Assembly: GCF_043290135.1 (NCBI RefSeq)
Contig: NC_134703.1
Location: forward strand, 115,319,005 to 115,383,004
DNA length: 64,000 nucleotides
DNA from: Rhipicephalus microplus
Lineage: Eukaryota > Arthropoda > Arachnida > Ixodida > Ixodidae
Direction of reading: 5' to 3'
Under the pieces are notes generated by a model. That model was not told the DNA's origin and did not search any database. It saw nothing but the letters and a program-made list of their open reading frames with translations. The position numbers and the translations under genes are program-made. Below, piece by piece: positions 23,437 through 38,400 of this stretch (positions within the stretch are counted from its first letter, which is position 1; each line of letters begins with the position of its first letter).

Positions 23437-26400
23437 CTGAAAAAAATGAAACGCAAAACACATCCTAAACAAGACCTCCACTGAGAAGCGAAAAGACAAG
23501 AAAAGAAATTTTTTGTAGAGCATCGATGAAATTAGTAAGTAGCAATGAAAAAGTAAACACATGGCTGCATCATTAGTCATGAAAGCTATCTACGCTGTGC
23601 AATAAACTGTTTGCTAAAAGACAACAACAACAGCATAAACATCGGCCCTATCTCCAAAAGGCGTTCAAAAAGAACGATGCATATTGATTGGTGGCTGCTA
23701 GATACATGCAAAACAGCAAAGCTAAGTGACGACTTGCAGGAAACAGTTTGTACAAGTATGCAATATTTTACAAAGTCCCCTTAACAAAGGGCAATACAAC
23801 CAAACCTCGATATAACAAACCCGGATATAAAGAAATACCGGTTAGAATGAAGTAAATGTAAATAGTGTTAGGAATAAACCTTTGTAACGAATTTTCCGGA
23901 TATAACAAAGTTATTTTCGTGTAAGATGCAACTTCATTATATTGAGGTTTGCGTGTAGACGTGGAATTCCTGGAGCTTGGTAGTACTTTTGAGAAAATTG
24001 CATAAGTTCCAAGAAGATGGAAGGTGAGGCTTCAAGAAAAGATCAGCAAATTCTTATGCACAAAACGGTAGCCGACTATGTTTGAAGTTTAACCAGAATT
24101 CTCATCGCTTATGTAGAACTTGTAGATTGTTTTGTGTGCATGTAAACGTATCTACAAGTGCTGCAGAGCCCGTGGCAATTGCAGTGTGGTTGGACATGAG
24201 CCTTTTATTTTTTTGTTAAAAGCTCAGTAAGTCGGCTCGGAATTATTTTAAACCTCCTGAACAAGCATGAATACAAGCACACCAATTCGTGCAGATCGCC
24301 ACAGTGATCCCATTTGGGGAATATGGCAGTGTTGCAGGCCACACAGACACCACATTTCAAAACGATTCCCGCGCCTATCCTCCACATGCCAGTCTATTTC
24401 ACCTGCACAGTGACATAATCTTGAACACCGGCTAAATTTCATATAACCTACATCGAGTGGTCCTTTGCACTATGAAATGGTGCCTTGGCCCTCCAGTGGT
24501 GTAGTTCTTACCACACAACCCACATTTTCATATTCCTGTGCTGCCCACTAACCACCTTGGAAAAACCCGGACGTCTAGAACAATTGGTATCGCCAGAAAA
24601 AAAAAATTGCCTTTGAGAACATTGAGTGTTTCACGACTTTACTGCTAAGGCAAGGTTGAATGCCCTAGCTCTAGCAGTAAAGGCATTGACGAGGTGCCAA
24701 TGCCTCGCACTGTGCTTCGTCACACGCCTTGCTCATGCGAACGACGTCTAGAAGCCTCACTCGATCATTGGCAGCACACTGATGACTTAATTGCAGACGT
24801 GTTATGTGTTGAAGTGGGCATAGTCATGACAGAGGTCGACCAATATTTTCTGCCAAGGAGGACAGGAAAGCAGAGGGAAACAAAGAAGCCGAAATGGTTG
24901 TCCAAAACCCTGTAACTATATTATAGCACTTATTTGCAATTTCTATTTTCACTTTTGCAACGTACAAGTGCACGCCATTTCTTCATCACAAATATCGGAC
25001 CACGAGGTTATTCACTGACCCTTTAAGACAACGTGCAACATTACTCCACATTGTATAGACATGCAACAGTATACCACACGACATGTAGATAATGTAACAA
25101 TGAATGTGATGCACACACAATCATACAATCGGACATGCGGACAAGCACTTGGACACACATACACAAATACACGCAGCCACCATTGCACAGACATGGATAG
25201 TACTGGAGTCTTTGAACGCTAAAATGTGTTCTTTAACAGAACCTGAGTGGTGATCCCTATATTAGCTAAAACAGTTTGGTCTTGTTTAATATACCTAGGG
25301 GAAAAATATGAGGGAAAAGCTGACTAATAACAAATTATTCCTAGGGGTTCCAAATTTTTAGAACAAATAAAAAAATTTCCTCTTTATGGGGTTCATTTCT
25401 CGTAAATCCCAAATAAACCGAATATCAAAGTTAAATTTTCCTTTATAAGTTGTTGCAATGTCTTCTTTTTCTTTGGTATGAAAATGTGTCACATTGTTGC
25501 TGATAAACCTTCTCTTCCATCTTTTTTTTTTTTCACTTCCTGTTCATTTACCCTGTTAATAAGGCTGTTGATGTGCACTACTCTAAACTCACAAACGTAC
25601 TTTCGTGGGAGCCGGAGCTTGTTCTTGTTCATAGACACGGCGTGAAAAATTAGCCAAGAATTGAGCCTGTCAAACTGCTTCTAAGCCTTTTAGTGCATTA
25701 GCGTTAGCAGAAATTCCAGTTTCGGTGTCGCTTATTGTCAGCGAAAAAACATCATCTTATGCATGACCGAAAAATCGATAAATATGTGAATAAAATAAAT
25801 AATAAAAATTTCCGGGTCTGAGTGAGGATCGAACCCAGTTCGTCTGGCAAGCAGTTGTTCTATGACACAAGAAGTACTCTGGTTTGGACTAGCTGGATCA
25901 CAGTACTCATTTTGAAAAGGGCAGAGCAACGAGACGAGGAAAGAAAGATAGACAAAGAGCTCTTTGTCTCTCTTTATTTCCTCGTGTCATTGCACTGCCC
26001 TTTCCAAAACGAGTTCTACAACAAAGCCACGCGTGTGCTTGGAAATGCAGTGAACATAGCAAACTTTTATGCTTATCAAACACACGCGTACTGTCTACAG
26101 GCTTCACAATACCGCATGTAATATTGCCTGGTACAAGCGTACCTTTCCATCGGGCGTAAGAACATGTAATTATCATAACGAATTCGAGGTTTGATGCCAG
26201 CCACCTATTACAAAAGGCACACTGATTACTGCGCATATTCACTTGAGGCCATACATGAACAGCACTGCCTATATATTTATAAACATACACCTTTTACAGC
26301 GAATGCTGTTATGAGATCCCAACTCAGGTCACGCGCAGTTGTCCGTTGCCGCCGCGGGTTTCTATAACCACATCATGCAAAAATAAAAAAACAAAAAAAA

Positions 26401-29400
26401 AAAACCCCAGCATTATTGACACAGCGGGGCTCGAACCCGGTTCCGCTGGGTGCCAGCCCGGTATTTCACCATTGAGTTACGCCGGTGTTTGTAACCTGTT
26501 GTCAAACTTGTCTTAGACAGGCTTGATGTCGGGAAATAGTACGATTTATAAAGTGTTTTAAAACACCGAAAGAACAACCAGTTGTCGCACAATGTGAATA
26601 GCGTAACGAGTGGGCCGTCCGATGCTCCAACCCATCACAAAAGCTTGTTCTCGTACACTATTAGGTGTGGCACATACCCACTTCAGCCATATTTCCTCAT
26701 CATCTTCGTTACTGCATGAACAATTGGCAAAAAATTCCTCGCAAGTGCTTAGCGTATACCACGTTTCTCAGAATAATGACGAGAAATAGCATAACGAATG
26801 CCAGCCTACTACCCTAATAAATTTATTAATAATGACGTAGTGGGTATCAAGCAAGTGTGCTTGCGGTAGTTACTCAATGAGTGTTTCTAAAAGGCTCTGA
26901 AAGGAGGCCGCTATTCTAGCTTTCGCTGTGCCTGTGCTGTGCCTTCCGCACAGGCTTGGCGTTTTTTTTTTAACATTTTTCTTGCTTGGCATAAGCTAGC
27001 ACACTGAGAAAACGTGAAAATTTTTTCATGCGCCAGTGTTTTTTTTTCTTACTTAGGCACCCAAGCGTGTTCATGATTTGGCTTGTTTGAAGCATTCATC
27101 TTTTTCGATCATTTTTATTGCTTGGGCATGTGCTGCCGAGCTTCAAGAAATCTTAAAATTTTTTTTAATAAGCTGATGTCTCTCCGTAATTTTTTTATGC
27201 TTTGCAAAGTGGTGCTCTGAAGTTGCGTGTGCATTTGATAGCACGATGCAGCTGGTTTAAAACGCGTACTTTATAGATCATTTTTCTTGCTTAGAATGTG
27301 CTACCATGCTTGGGGAAGACGTGCAATTTTTTTTTTTTCAGGTGCTGACATCTCTCTCTTTCTCTTTATTTTAGCTTTATTTTCCAAGGCAGAGTGGCGG
27401 CTTTTACTTGCACACATGGTGCGACTGGTTTCGGTTTCGACCTTTGCATGGCTATCACTTCTCTCGCCCACAAAGCTGATTCCTATGCGACTTCCAATGT
27501 CTCAAAGGGCGACCATTTGCGATTCTCCCGTTTGTTGCTCCTCGGGGCATGACTACATGTTTCCATGCAGTGCTAATTTACACAAACGGCGCCACTGTGG
27601 TTCCGCTTTCTCTTTTGGAGAATTGGAAAAATTAACTCTGTCTCTTAAGCAATAAGACGTATCGGAGCTTTTTCACTGATTTTGCTGCCCGGACGGGCTC
27701 ACAACCATGGCGATTTCTTCTGCGTGCTCACTTGTGCAGTTTGCTTATGCTACGGAAGGTAACGCCATTTTCTCTGCTGCTAGTGAGTGGAGCGGTGATT
27801 CTTCCGATGCAGACTATTCTCCAAGCGCCGAATCTGATTCATTAGATTTCAATTGATGAGACGAGGATTCACCAAACTAGGTTGATGAAGCGCTACTGAG
27901 CTGGTGTTTCATAGCTGTCTCGTCAAGAATGAGACAATGCAGAGGCTCAAGTGTATTTGTCTACATGATTTGATGCAACCAAAGTGTTGCCTACGACAGG
28001 TTACACGTGAAAGGCAACAATGCTACTTCCTCGGCCTCTCCTTCTCTTTCAACCTCTGTGGAAGTTCAACTGATGTGGTGGACAGAGGTGTGCTCCCTGT
28101 AAGTCTCGAGTTTCAAACCTGCCTCGTAGGCATCAATATATGTAAGGACGTCTGAACTTTTGGGTGCTAAAACTCTTTGGCAAACGTTTCCAAACTTCCT
28201 GCCATGACTTCAGGTCCCCACCTGTGCCACATTTATCATATTCATGTTGGAAATAGAGTGTTCTCGAGTCCATACATTTGCGACCACAGCAAAGCTTGAA
28301 AGGCAGCTATGTCGCAATACGTGTGTAATGGGGTGAAGCATGTTAATCTGCAGGGGCCACTGTTAATTGGACATTAAGTGTGTTTGTCTTCAGGAAGCCT
28401 GAATAGTAAAATTTAGGTGCAAATTGAATCTAATAGTAAACAGTACCTAAAAGAACATTTGAAATTTTGTACATTCAACGACCACTAATTTAAACCGAAA
28501 GCGTTATCAGGACTGCAGCTGTACTGAACGTCCTAGAGCAGCTGTGCTGCACAACATGCCTCTTCTGCTTGAAAAACAGCCTCCCTTACCCCTCCCTTTC
28601 TCACACCAAGAGACAGAGATGACACTTACTTGACTGTCACATGACTTCGCATGATTATTAATTGGCTACAGAGAAAGGTTAGTACACAGACAACGAGAAC
28701 ACCTACCAGGAGAAAATACTTACTCAGAATGTAATCTATGACCAGGAAAAGAAAGAGTGCAGTTGGGGCTGAGAATCACATCTACGATGAGCAAAGGCAA
28801 GAGTGTGGAACATTCAGAACAACACCCTTTAACCCAAGAAACTATACAAGCATGTCCAGCACTATGCTGCACACGCTGTGCGACCCTAGTCAAATAAGTG
28901 AATCGATTAAATGTTGTGGTTTTGGCACGTTCCAATTCCAACACGGTCACAAGGCACACCATTAGGGGGAAGGGTGTAGTTAAATTTGGCCTTGAGGAGC
29001 TCACTAACGTGCACGTAAACCTAAGCTCGCGGTTCTTAAATTTTTGTACTGTTTAAATAATGCTACAGTGACCTCGGTTCAAGCCAATGTCCCTGCGCAT
29101 AGTAGTACTGTGACACCTTACCTTACTTGACACCTTATCAACACAAAAAAATTCAGTGGTTTTTACCAAGCATTTAATGCTGATCAAGCGACCAAAAGTA
29201 GACTTACGCCATATATATTTATATATATATAAAATACCTCACAACATTAAAGTTGAAAGCACAGCAACTCAGACGAATAAAAATATTTAATGTTAAAATG
29301 TCACAATGTTCAAAATGTGATTGAGACGCCGCATATAACATGAACAGCAACTCAAGACTAGAGATGAACTAATATAATAAAAGTTATCCTCTCACTAAAC

Positions 29401-32400
29401 CAATGATTGATTTGATTGATATGTGGGGTTTAACGTCCCAAAACCACCATATGATTATGAGAGACGCCGTAGTGGAGGGCTCCGGAAATTTCGACCACCT
29501 GGGGTTCTTTAACGTGCACCCAAATCTGAGCACACGGGCCTACAGCATTTCCGCCTCCATCGAAAATGCAGCCGGGATTCGAACCCGCGACCAGCGGATC
29601 AGCAGCCGAGTACCCTAGCCACTAGACCACCGCGGCGGGGCTACTAAACCGGTAGGGCTCTATAAAAAAATAAATGTAAAAACGTATGTTCCAGTCATCG
29701 AAGTGCCCCAGCCGACATGAGAACCATGAAGAAATTCAGATGGGCTCGCCTCGCCACTGCTAGGCAATTGAGTGATTTTTTTATTATTAGGATAGGAACC
29801 ACAAAGGCACTTGATGGGTTTTCACCGTCGCCGCCATGTTCCGCGTAAACTACAGGTTGGTAACATTCCCCGCGAATACGTTCTACCCGCGCCTAAAATT
29901 GCCCAAGCTGGGGTGAGATGAGCGCTGGGCAAGCAGAGATTAAACGAGGCGGTTGATCTCCATCGCGTCGCTTGGAGAGCGCACGCGATACTATCCCACC
30001 GCGTGTTAGACCTGCCGTCGAATGCTTAAGCAGAGAGGAAACACACTGCCAGTCTTGAACAAGCATGAAAAAATGCGCGACGGAAAGTGGGGGGGGGGGG
30101 GGGGAGCAGCAGCGGTGAACTTTGATTCTAAGGGCGTGGTTGTGATAAGCTGGCACGCGTGCTATATCGGCAAGCATCAGCGCGCGGCTCGTAAACTGTT
30201 CTACGTGGCGCGCTCTCAACGGAAGGAGATTGTGCGATAAGAGCACTTTCTCTCTGGAGCGGCCGTAAGTCCTTTCTTACACCGGCGTTTTGCCGAGTGT
30301 CGCGATGTCGGATTCTAAAGCGTTAGCTTTCATCTTTCGTATTGTCACGGGGTCGAGAGGTTGCCAAAGGCAGCAGCAGCTGCTGTTTTCATGAGTGCAC
30401 CTTATTTGGGCGAACCTGTGCCCGGGAAAACAAAACGTCACTCTACAAGGAATACAAGCGGTACACTGATAGCTGCAAACCAGAGCGTCGGCCATCGATA
30501 ATCTGCCAAGCAGCGAAGTGCATAGGCATTTACACACGTGACATCGAAGATTCCCGCGTTATCGCTAGCGGCTGCAGCGTAAGTTACAGAACAAACTCTA
30601 ATGTACGCGTTGTGCGCTTAATCTGATCGGAAGGTTGATCTAGATTGTTCCCAGTCATTCGGAAACGGATCACGCAAGGCAGCGTTACACGCGTAATGGT
30701 GCGGTAGGAAAAACTGAAAACGCGTGCGGCATTACCATTACAATTGCAAGTTTTTGCTATTGCAATCATCACTCCACCGGTGAAACTGATTATTTTCTTC
30801 AGTTTATATGGTTTGGCTAACAGCTTTGCTGTTAAAACATATATTGAGTCGCATAATGAGGTACGCACACAAACACATCCTTAACAAAATTCATGCACGA
30901 ACCTAAATAGGACGCCACCGAACTAATTTGATATGGACGCGGTTGCGCCCTTTGTATAGCCCACGCGTGTTGCTCGGTTGATGATAAACCTCGACTAAAT
31001 TTGGCGTTGCACATGCAGATTGCCTTTTAGAAGCAGCTTGGCGTAGCAGGTCATATTGACGCAGAATGGCGCAAATGGCGCAGCACTTCCACCCCTGGTC
31101 ACTGATTCAGTTGCATAAGTTGCACTACTGCACTTGCCTATGAATGCATGAAAATTATAGGAGATTGGAAAGCATGGTTTGTGGCAGTAGTTCATTATTG
31201 TGGTATGCACCTACAAGCCTTTGGGGCACCGGTCTTGTGAGAGTGCCATTCAGTTTGAGCCCACAGTGCCTACATAAACGAAAAGCTGGTTGCTGTGCAC
31301 AGCAACGCATAAAGATTTTTTGAATTCGAGGCTACATGATTTTGACTATTGTGCCCTGTAAATTTTCGAGCCAATGCAACTGTAAGAAAAAAACCATCAT
31401 TACATAGAAAGAAGTGCTATTCCCTGCTTAGAGCACAGGCTGACTAATTAAAACAAATTTTATGCACAATGGTAATCTTTCAAAATATTGAACCTAGACA
31501 ACGTAGATAACAAAAACTTTTTTTTGGTAATGTGGATGACTTCAAAACTCGAGGCTGTCGCTAGCAAGTAGAAACTTCCCTGCAGGCACCACTGCAGTTT
31601 TGTAGAATCTAGAGCAAGCCAGACCTCTAGCCATCGCCATAGGGGGTTAGAAGGCCTGCCAGAACTCACCCAGAATGACGATTTGCTGCTGCTGTCATCA
31701 CTGCTGGTGGAGCGCGTGTCCCTCTTTCGCTTGCTGGCATCTTCCGTCGTGTTGGACTGCTGAGAAGCGCGGCTCTGCGCAGTGGCAGTGGAGGCAACTG
31801 CGGAAGAGCCGGAGGCTTTCGAAAAAGGTGGCGTGGAGTCTCCCCTCAACGGTGTTGCGGGGATTGGGAACTGCTGAGTCTCGACGGGGTACACAGACTT
31901 CAGGTGCAGAGGTACCATTGAATTTCGCCGGTACAGCTCGCTGTACCTCCCTGTTGGATCACCTGGCAATTTGCTAAGGTCTACCAATGTAGTCTCCGAG
32001 CACATGTCCTGCTCTTCGTCGCAGGAAAAGCGGCTCTCTGCGCATATTCAAGAAGGACTGGCGCTCAAGACAGCAGCAATCACTATTTATGGGCATTTGA
32101 ATAGTGAACTTCAGAAACGATTCAAACACAAACAGAATATTATTGGAATAGTCCTTTATTAGCAAGTAAAGCATTTTAAAAATGGCCCTAGAATTGCACA
32201 ACATTTCAAACAATTATTTAAAACATTTACTCTGAGACGTGATGTACACAATTACGCACACCGCTTGTATTTGTTATTTGTATAGACTAGAGCCGGGGTA
32301 TCAAGGACGTCACGGGCCGCATGCAGCTTGACTGGATTAGCGATTAATTTCTAAGAAGAATGCATTGAACACCGCATGCTGCTACCATATTAACCACGAC

Positions 32401-35400
32401 TGTTCCTTCCTTTTGCAACCAAGCGTTTGCAACAACAGAAAATGGTGCTTGCATTATTTTCTTCTCTATGGCAATTATTTAATAATGCTTGGTACGGATA
32501 ACGTACACAGACAAGGGTGGTCTTGAGCATTTTTTATCTTACGTGGACCATCCTTATGAAGCCACGTTTGTGTCAAAACATAACTGCTGAAGAAGAATTG
32601 GCATCCAGATTTCAGAGGATGCCATTCAGTCTTTTTGGAAATAGGTGTAGATATCCATCATAAATCCTGACACCCAATTCCCTTCAGAAATAACCCAGAT
32701 ACGAGATATGGACAGGCCTTTTCTTCAAGTGATGGTATTGTCAGCCGCAATGATGAGGCGGTTGTGGTGCTCGCCTGCTGATCCAAAAGTCGCGGCTTCG
32801 ATCCCCGTCACGGAGGTCGTATTTCAAGGGAGACGAAATTAGAGGCCTGTCTATTGTACTATGTCAGTGCACAATAAAACGCACCAGATAATCGAAATGT
32901 CCGGCGCCCTCCACTATGGCGTGTCAAATAATTATATCGTGATTTTGGCACGTAGAAACCTAGATATTATTGTTCAATGACAATGTTAGCTGATGTTTTG
33001 TTGAAAAACACGCTGCCCCAACAGATAGATCTCGGCAGCCTGGGAGCAACACAAGCGCGAAATTTCGACTTGTATGCCTAGCACATTCACAGGCACCTGT
33101 GCATCGTAAGCAGTATAACCCATTCCTCCTGGTCAAGCAGGTTTTTGCCCGCATCATCGTCGATGTGCTCACGTCTGCCTTTCTGGCAGCCTTGTCTACC
33201 ACTTTGGGAACATTCGTGCGTGCAGCCAACAAAAGCGAACCATGCATTTGCCTTCTCCCTGTCGCCCATGCTTCAGGACGTTTGGCAGTGCCTTTACCCC
33301 TACAGTGGATCATCGAAACCACCCCAGATGCCCTATCAACGTCGACAACATCGTATGCGCAGCCTATAAAGCAGCAACCACCATTTTCCGCACCCTGTGG
33401 GCTTCGCGACTGTGCCACTACGCAGACCGCTAACCCTTTCCTCCTGATCATGCATGTTGATAGTTCGTATCAAGGTCATGCTAAAAAATCGGCCGAATAT
33501 TTTTTGGTGCAGCTGCCAAGCCCACAGTGCTGCCTTTTACTTATTTCTGAATGTATTGAAGTCGTGCACCCTTTGCTACTACTATCAGGGGATGTTGAGG
33601 AAAAACCCCGGTCCAGAGAAGGTCACCCTCAAAGAACTATGCAAGTTATCTGCCGGCCAGGCTACTTTAGTATTTGAGATGCAGAGTCTCAAAACCCCTG
33701 GTAGTGAGCACGAACAACACATTCGCTGATCTAAGCACTCGCCTCGCAGATTTAGAAAGTCATTGCCAAAATCTTTTAGCTCTTCGAACAGAAGTAGACA
33801 CCCTTAACCCCAAGACAGGTCAACTAACCCATCGTATGTGTGACATTGAAGGCCAGATTGAAGGCCTCGAACACCATTCCTGGCTAAACAACTTAATATT
33901 CTTTGGCTTTGCTGACAACAACCCAAAGGAAACATATGCCCAATCAGAAGAAATAATTGTGAAACACTGCCTTAAAGGATTTGGTCTTACAGTCGAATCT
34001 AGAGCTATAGAGCATGTGCATCGACTAGGGCGCTACAACGCTAGCCGTAAACGACCCATCATAGTCAAGCTTTCATCCTTCAAAACTAAAGAATCTATCC
34101 TTTTGAATGGCCCTAAGCTAAAAGGCCCAAATTTTAGCATTGGTGAAGACTTCATGCGTCCTGTCTGAACTGCACGAAAGCACATTGTTGCCTTTGCTAG
34201 AAGCAAATCTACACCTTTTTCATTACGTTTCAAAACGTTGCATATTGGAGCCTAGCGATATATTTTTGACAGTGTGGCAGGAATCGTTCAGGCCGCATTA
34301 TAGGGATCATGTCACTGTCAGCAAGCACGCCATCAGCCCCGTAAAAGCGCAAAAGCAAGCGTTTCATCTTCAGTACTTTATACTGACATACATAGTTTTC
34401 TTCCTAAACTCGTGCTCCTGTCTAATCTAACACAATCATCCGGCAGTAGTATTCTGATACTAACGAAAACATGGCTCACTGATGACGTTGCAGATACTGG
34501 GGCAATGGCTGACTTGCCAAACTTCAATATTTTTCGTCATGACCGCAAAAACACGTGTGGCGGGGGCGTACTCATCGCCACTAAAAAAGGACTGTCATGC
34601 TCTCTCACCAGCACATCTTCGAAACTAGAATCATTATGGTTAATGTGCTGTGCTCCCCCTGAAGCAGTAATACTCGCGTACAGGCCCCTTCGATCTGATT
34701 CTGATTTGGCCCACGAATTCAATGAAATATTATCCGAGCTTACTCACAAACACCCTACCGCACATATTCTCACCTATGGTGACTTCAACTTTCTTAGCAT
34801 TAATTGGCTAAATCAGGTTTCCCCGATTGCTGGAAACAGTGATGCAAGGGAGTTTATCGATGTCTGCCTAAACTTTAATCTTATGCAAGAGGTATTTGGA
34901 ACCAATACGTGTCACTCATCAATCATCAAGCATTTTAGACCTGATACTAAAGCCCCGAAATTAAAATCTATCACATAATTACGTGAAATAAGCGATCACA
35001 AATTAATCCATACCACATTTAAATTCGTCCCCAAAACACACCCCATTTTTTGCAAAACAATTACTTTGTATGATAAGGGCAATTATTAAAAAATAAATTT
35101 TGAATTGCTTGATTTCCTGCTCTACTTCGAATACAATCTCCATTCCCATTCTCTCAATGATAGCTGGTTAACGCTCCAGCACAAGCTAACTGAACTGACC
35201 AAGAAATTCATCCCCACAATCAGTTTCCTCGCCAATAAAAATAAACCACAGTTTTCCAAAAGACTAAAAACTCTTGAAAATAAAAAAAGCGCCTATTTTG
35301 TACCGCAAAACTCAATAGAACTACATATGCATGGGAAAAGTATTATGCTGCAGAATACTCTTGTTACTCGAAAATTAAAACAGCTGAACAGTCATTCTAT

Positions 35401-38400
35401 TATAAGGACTTGTCTAAAATTTTAAAAACTAACCACGAAAAATCTTGGGCAGTTATAAACCCACAACTAGCACAGGACATCCTGCTCACAAAGGCTAAAG
35501 ATGAAGCTGTAAGCGACGCTGATAAGTGCCAATACCTTTAACAACGTGTTCTCATCCTTGTTCACTAAAAAAGGTGACACACCCCTTCCTAACTTTCCTT
35601 CTGTAATGTTTGAAACGATGGCCCCTGTTGCATTTATTATCACTGGCATTTCATTACTTATTGTTAAAATGAAACTTTCATCATCGGCTGGTGTTGATTA
35701 TATTAATCTCGAACTGTTAAAAAATACTGAAGACATTATTTCAGCGCATTTTGCGATGCTTTTCTCACTGTAACTTGAAACAGGAATCTTACCAGCCAAC
35801 TGGAAGTAGGGAAAGGTAATTCCAGTTCACAAATCAAGTAAATAATCTCCCCTAAATTATTGACCCATTTCTCTGACAAGCGTCCCATGCAAAATCATGG
35901 AACATGTCATATACGTAATCTCACACCATGCACTTTCTTGACAGTAATAACTTCTATTTCTTTCTTTTTTTTTCAGCACGGATTTCGCAAATACTTATCC
36001 TGTAAAACCCAACTCGCTATATTCGTTCATGACCTGCACTATAACCATGACCATCACTTTCAGACAGATGCAATCTTTCTCGACTTCGCAAAAGCCTTCA
36101 ATAATGTAACTCCTAAACGCCTATTACTAAATCTCGCCCAGATGAAACTGCACCCCAAAATTCTCACATGGATCACAGAATTTATTGCAGACCACTCCCA
36201 GTTAGTCTCAATGAATAATAACTGCTCTACATCCCCCCCAGTAACATTTGGCGTCCCCCAAGGCTCTGTACTCGCACCCCTCTTGTTTCTAATATATATT
36301 AACGACCTTCCCATCTATGTGTCATCTCATATTCGTTTCTTTGCCGATGACTGCGTCATGTATCACACTATTTCTAACACCTCCGATCAAACTGCCCTTC
36401 AATAGGACCTTAATCTGGTGCAAGAGTGGTGTAATCTTTGGCTCATGAAGCTTAACCCCACTAAATGTAAACTCGTTTCATTTCATTGCCAGCATCACTC
36501 TTTATCATCCTCATACATAATCTCCAATTCCACTGTCGAGCATGAAGAATCGTATAAATACCTAGGTGTCACTTTATCATCTGACCTCTCCTGGAATGCT
36601 CACATAAACAATATCATACCATCTGCGAACAAATCCCTCGGTTATCTAAAACGTCGTCTGCATCACGCACCGCTACACTTAAAACTTCTCGCGTACAAAT
36701 CCCTTATTTGATCCAAACTAGAATATACAGCGCCCATCTGGAACCCGCACCAGCCATACTTAATTAACAGGCTAGAATCCGTTCAAAATCGTGCCACTAG
36801 GTTCATTTATTCTTGTACTCATATGATATAAGTGTATCATCCTTAAAACGTGTAATTAATGTTACTAATATTCGCGTGCACCGCTGCATCACCAGTCTCT
36901 GTCTCTTCCACAAATTCTTGCACAGTTCCCTCAATCAAGCTCCTTACATCATCCCACCATTGCGCATATCTCATCGCACGACCCATTCTTTATCAGTCGC
37001 ACGCACACGTGCTCGCACTAGTGCCTTTGTCGCATCATTTTTTCTTCGTGCAGCAGCGGACTGGAATGGCCTCCCCCGTGACATTGCAAACATCATGTGT
37101 CCATCATCTTTTGCGGACAACATAACTGCATATTGTTCGTAGTGAAGATCCCTCTATGTGACCCACATTTGTTAACCCACCCATTATGTAATAACCCCTA
37201 ACCGGAGTCTTTAAGGTGTTAAAATAAAGCGAACAAGTGAAAGAAAAATTCTCTCTGAAAGCAAAAATGATTGTCTGGTGTCAGCTGGTGTTGTGACTGG
37301 CGCCAGAACTGACAAAGGAGCAGCGCTCTTTGGATCCTCAAACAAGTAGCTGACTGACCGGCTGCCTATGACCGCCAGGTATTGTCCCTCCTAGTCGGAG
37401 GGTGAGACGTGACGCCACGAGGCCGTAAGCCGTCCAAGAGAGGACAACAAATACAGCATCTTCCTTGAAAGAGACCGCGGCGGCCGCCGCAAATTGCCCC
37501 ACTAATTAAGCGAGCAGTTCGGCGGACCCTTTGATGTATGCTGTCATGAGCTTGGGACCCCTCGACCAGTGGCACACACACGACAAGGAAGAGCCCCGCT
37601 GGTGCCACCTTGGAAAACAGTGATCACGCCTCAATACTGAACGTTCACGTGGGCCGTGCATGCTCGTCCCCCTTGCCAGTTGAGTGTGATCTGTGATTGG
37701 ACAGTACCATTTGTATGTGTTCCGTGATCTAGGAATCTGGGGAAAACATACCCTTTATAATGAGCCACCCGGCTCATTCGAAGGAGCGCCATGTAGAGGA
37801 ATGCCAGATTCGAGAGCTCGCTATGTAAGAAAGAGCTCGTCATGTACGAGACCTCACCGTGTATATAATGTAAATAAACCCTCTTGAAGTCTCTCTTTCT
37901 CCTGCCTCGACACCTTCGTCCCGGACCTCCGGTGCCTGCAAACCCCGGTCGTAACACTAGATATAACTATTGGATTATTCAGCTAAGGCAATCTGGACAT
38001 GCTTTGTGCGTTTTTATTCCCATTTGTACATAGCATGTACTATGTTTGAACAATTAGCTCCTAGCATTATTACGCATCTATAGAAAATCGACTACTATCA
38101 TAGTGCTTTATAAAGAAAGCAACAGAATACCAATCAAGAAGGGTGTAAGGCAGGCGGACACAATCTCCCCAGTGCTGTTTACCGCGTGCTTACAGGAGGT
38201 TTTCAGAAGTCTAGAATGGGAACAGTTAGGGATAAGAGTTAATGGAGAGTACCTTAATAATCTGCGCTTCGCCGATGACACTGCGTTGCTGAGTAACACA
38301 GGGGACGAATTGCAACTGATGATTACGGAGTTAGACGAGGAGAGCAGAAAGTTAGGTCTTAAAATTAATCTGCAGGAAACGATAGTGATGTACAACAACC

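Larger units (their letters stand above)
23437..31669 (-). other. 8.2-kb last intron of NuMA-like gene
   Basis: Repeat-rich. It holds a MITE at 23807-23955, a DNA-transposon-like repeat at about 24215-25025, two tRNA-like repeat fragments at 25738-25880 and 26310-26500, a small open frame at 27707-27856, a SINE at 29404-29640 and a 16-base G run at 30089-30104. No additional coding exon of the coiled-coil gene was found, and the flanking exon phases agree without one. Confidence 0.6.
33110..37230 (+). mobile_element. Near full-length but broken CR1/L2-like LINE with 2A-like ORF1 start
   Basis: Parts in order: a possible 5' UTR from about 33110; a 2A-like peptide at 33579-33615; an ORF1 with a coiled coil and an RNA-binding fold (33616-34240); an APE-type endonuclease (34412-34978); a reverse transcriptase with intact FADD (about 35860-36405); and a C-terminal region ending near 37142. 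The 3' end carries AATAAA at about 37222 and no long poly(A) tail. All frames are damaged by frameshifts and stops, so it is inactive. It sits in the 13-kb intron, antisense to the NuMA-like gene. Confidence 0.75.

Noticed and set aside
26412..26490. tRNA gene on the - strand
   Set aside because: A and B boxes are recognisable but the arms do not fold as a tRNA and the sequence adjoins an A-rich tract; a SINE head is more likely.
27287..27655. 122-codon open frame with a hydrophobic N-terminus
   Set aside because: No known family, no splice or promoter context, within a repeat-rich intron on the strand opposite the gene.
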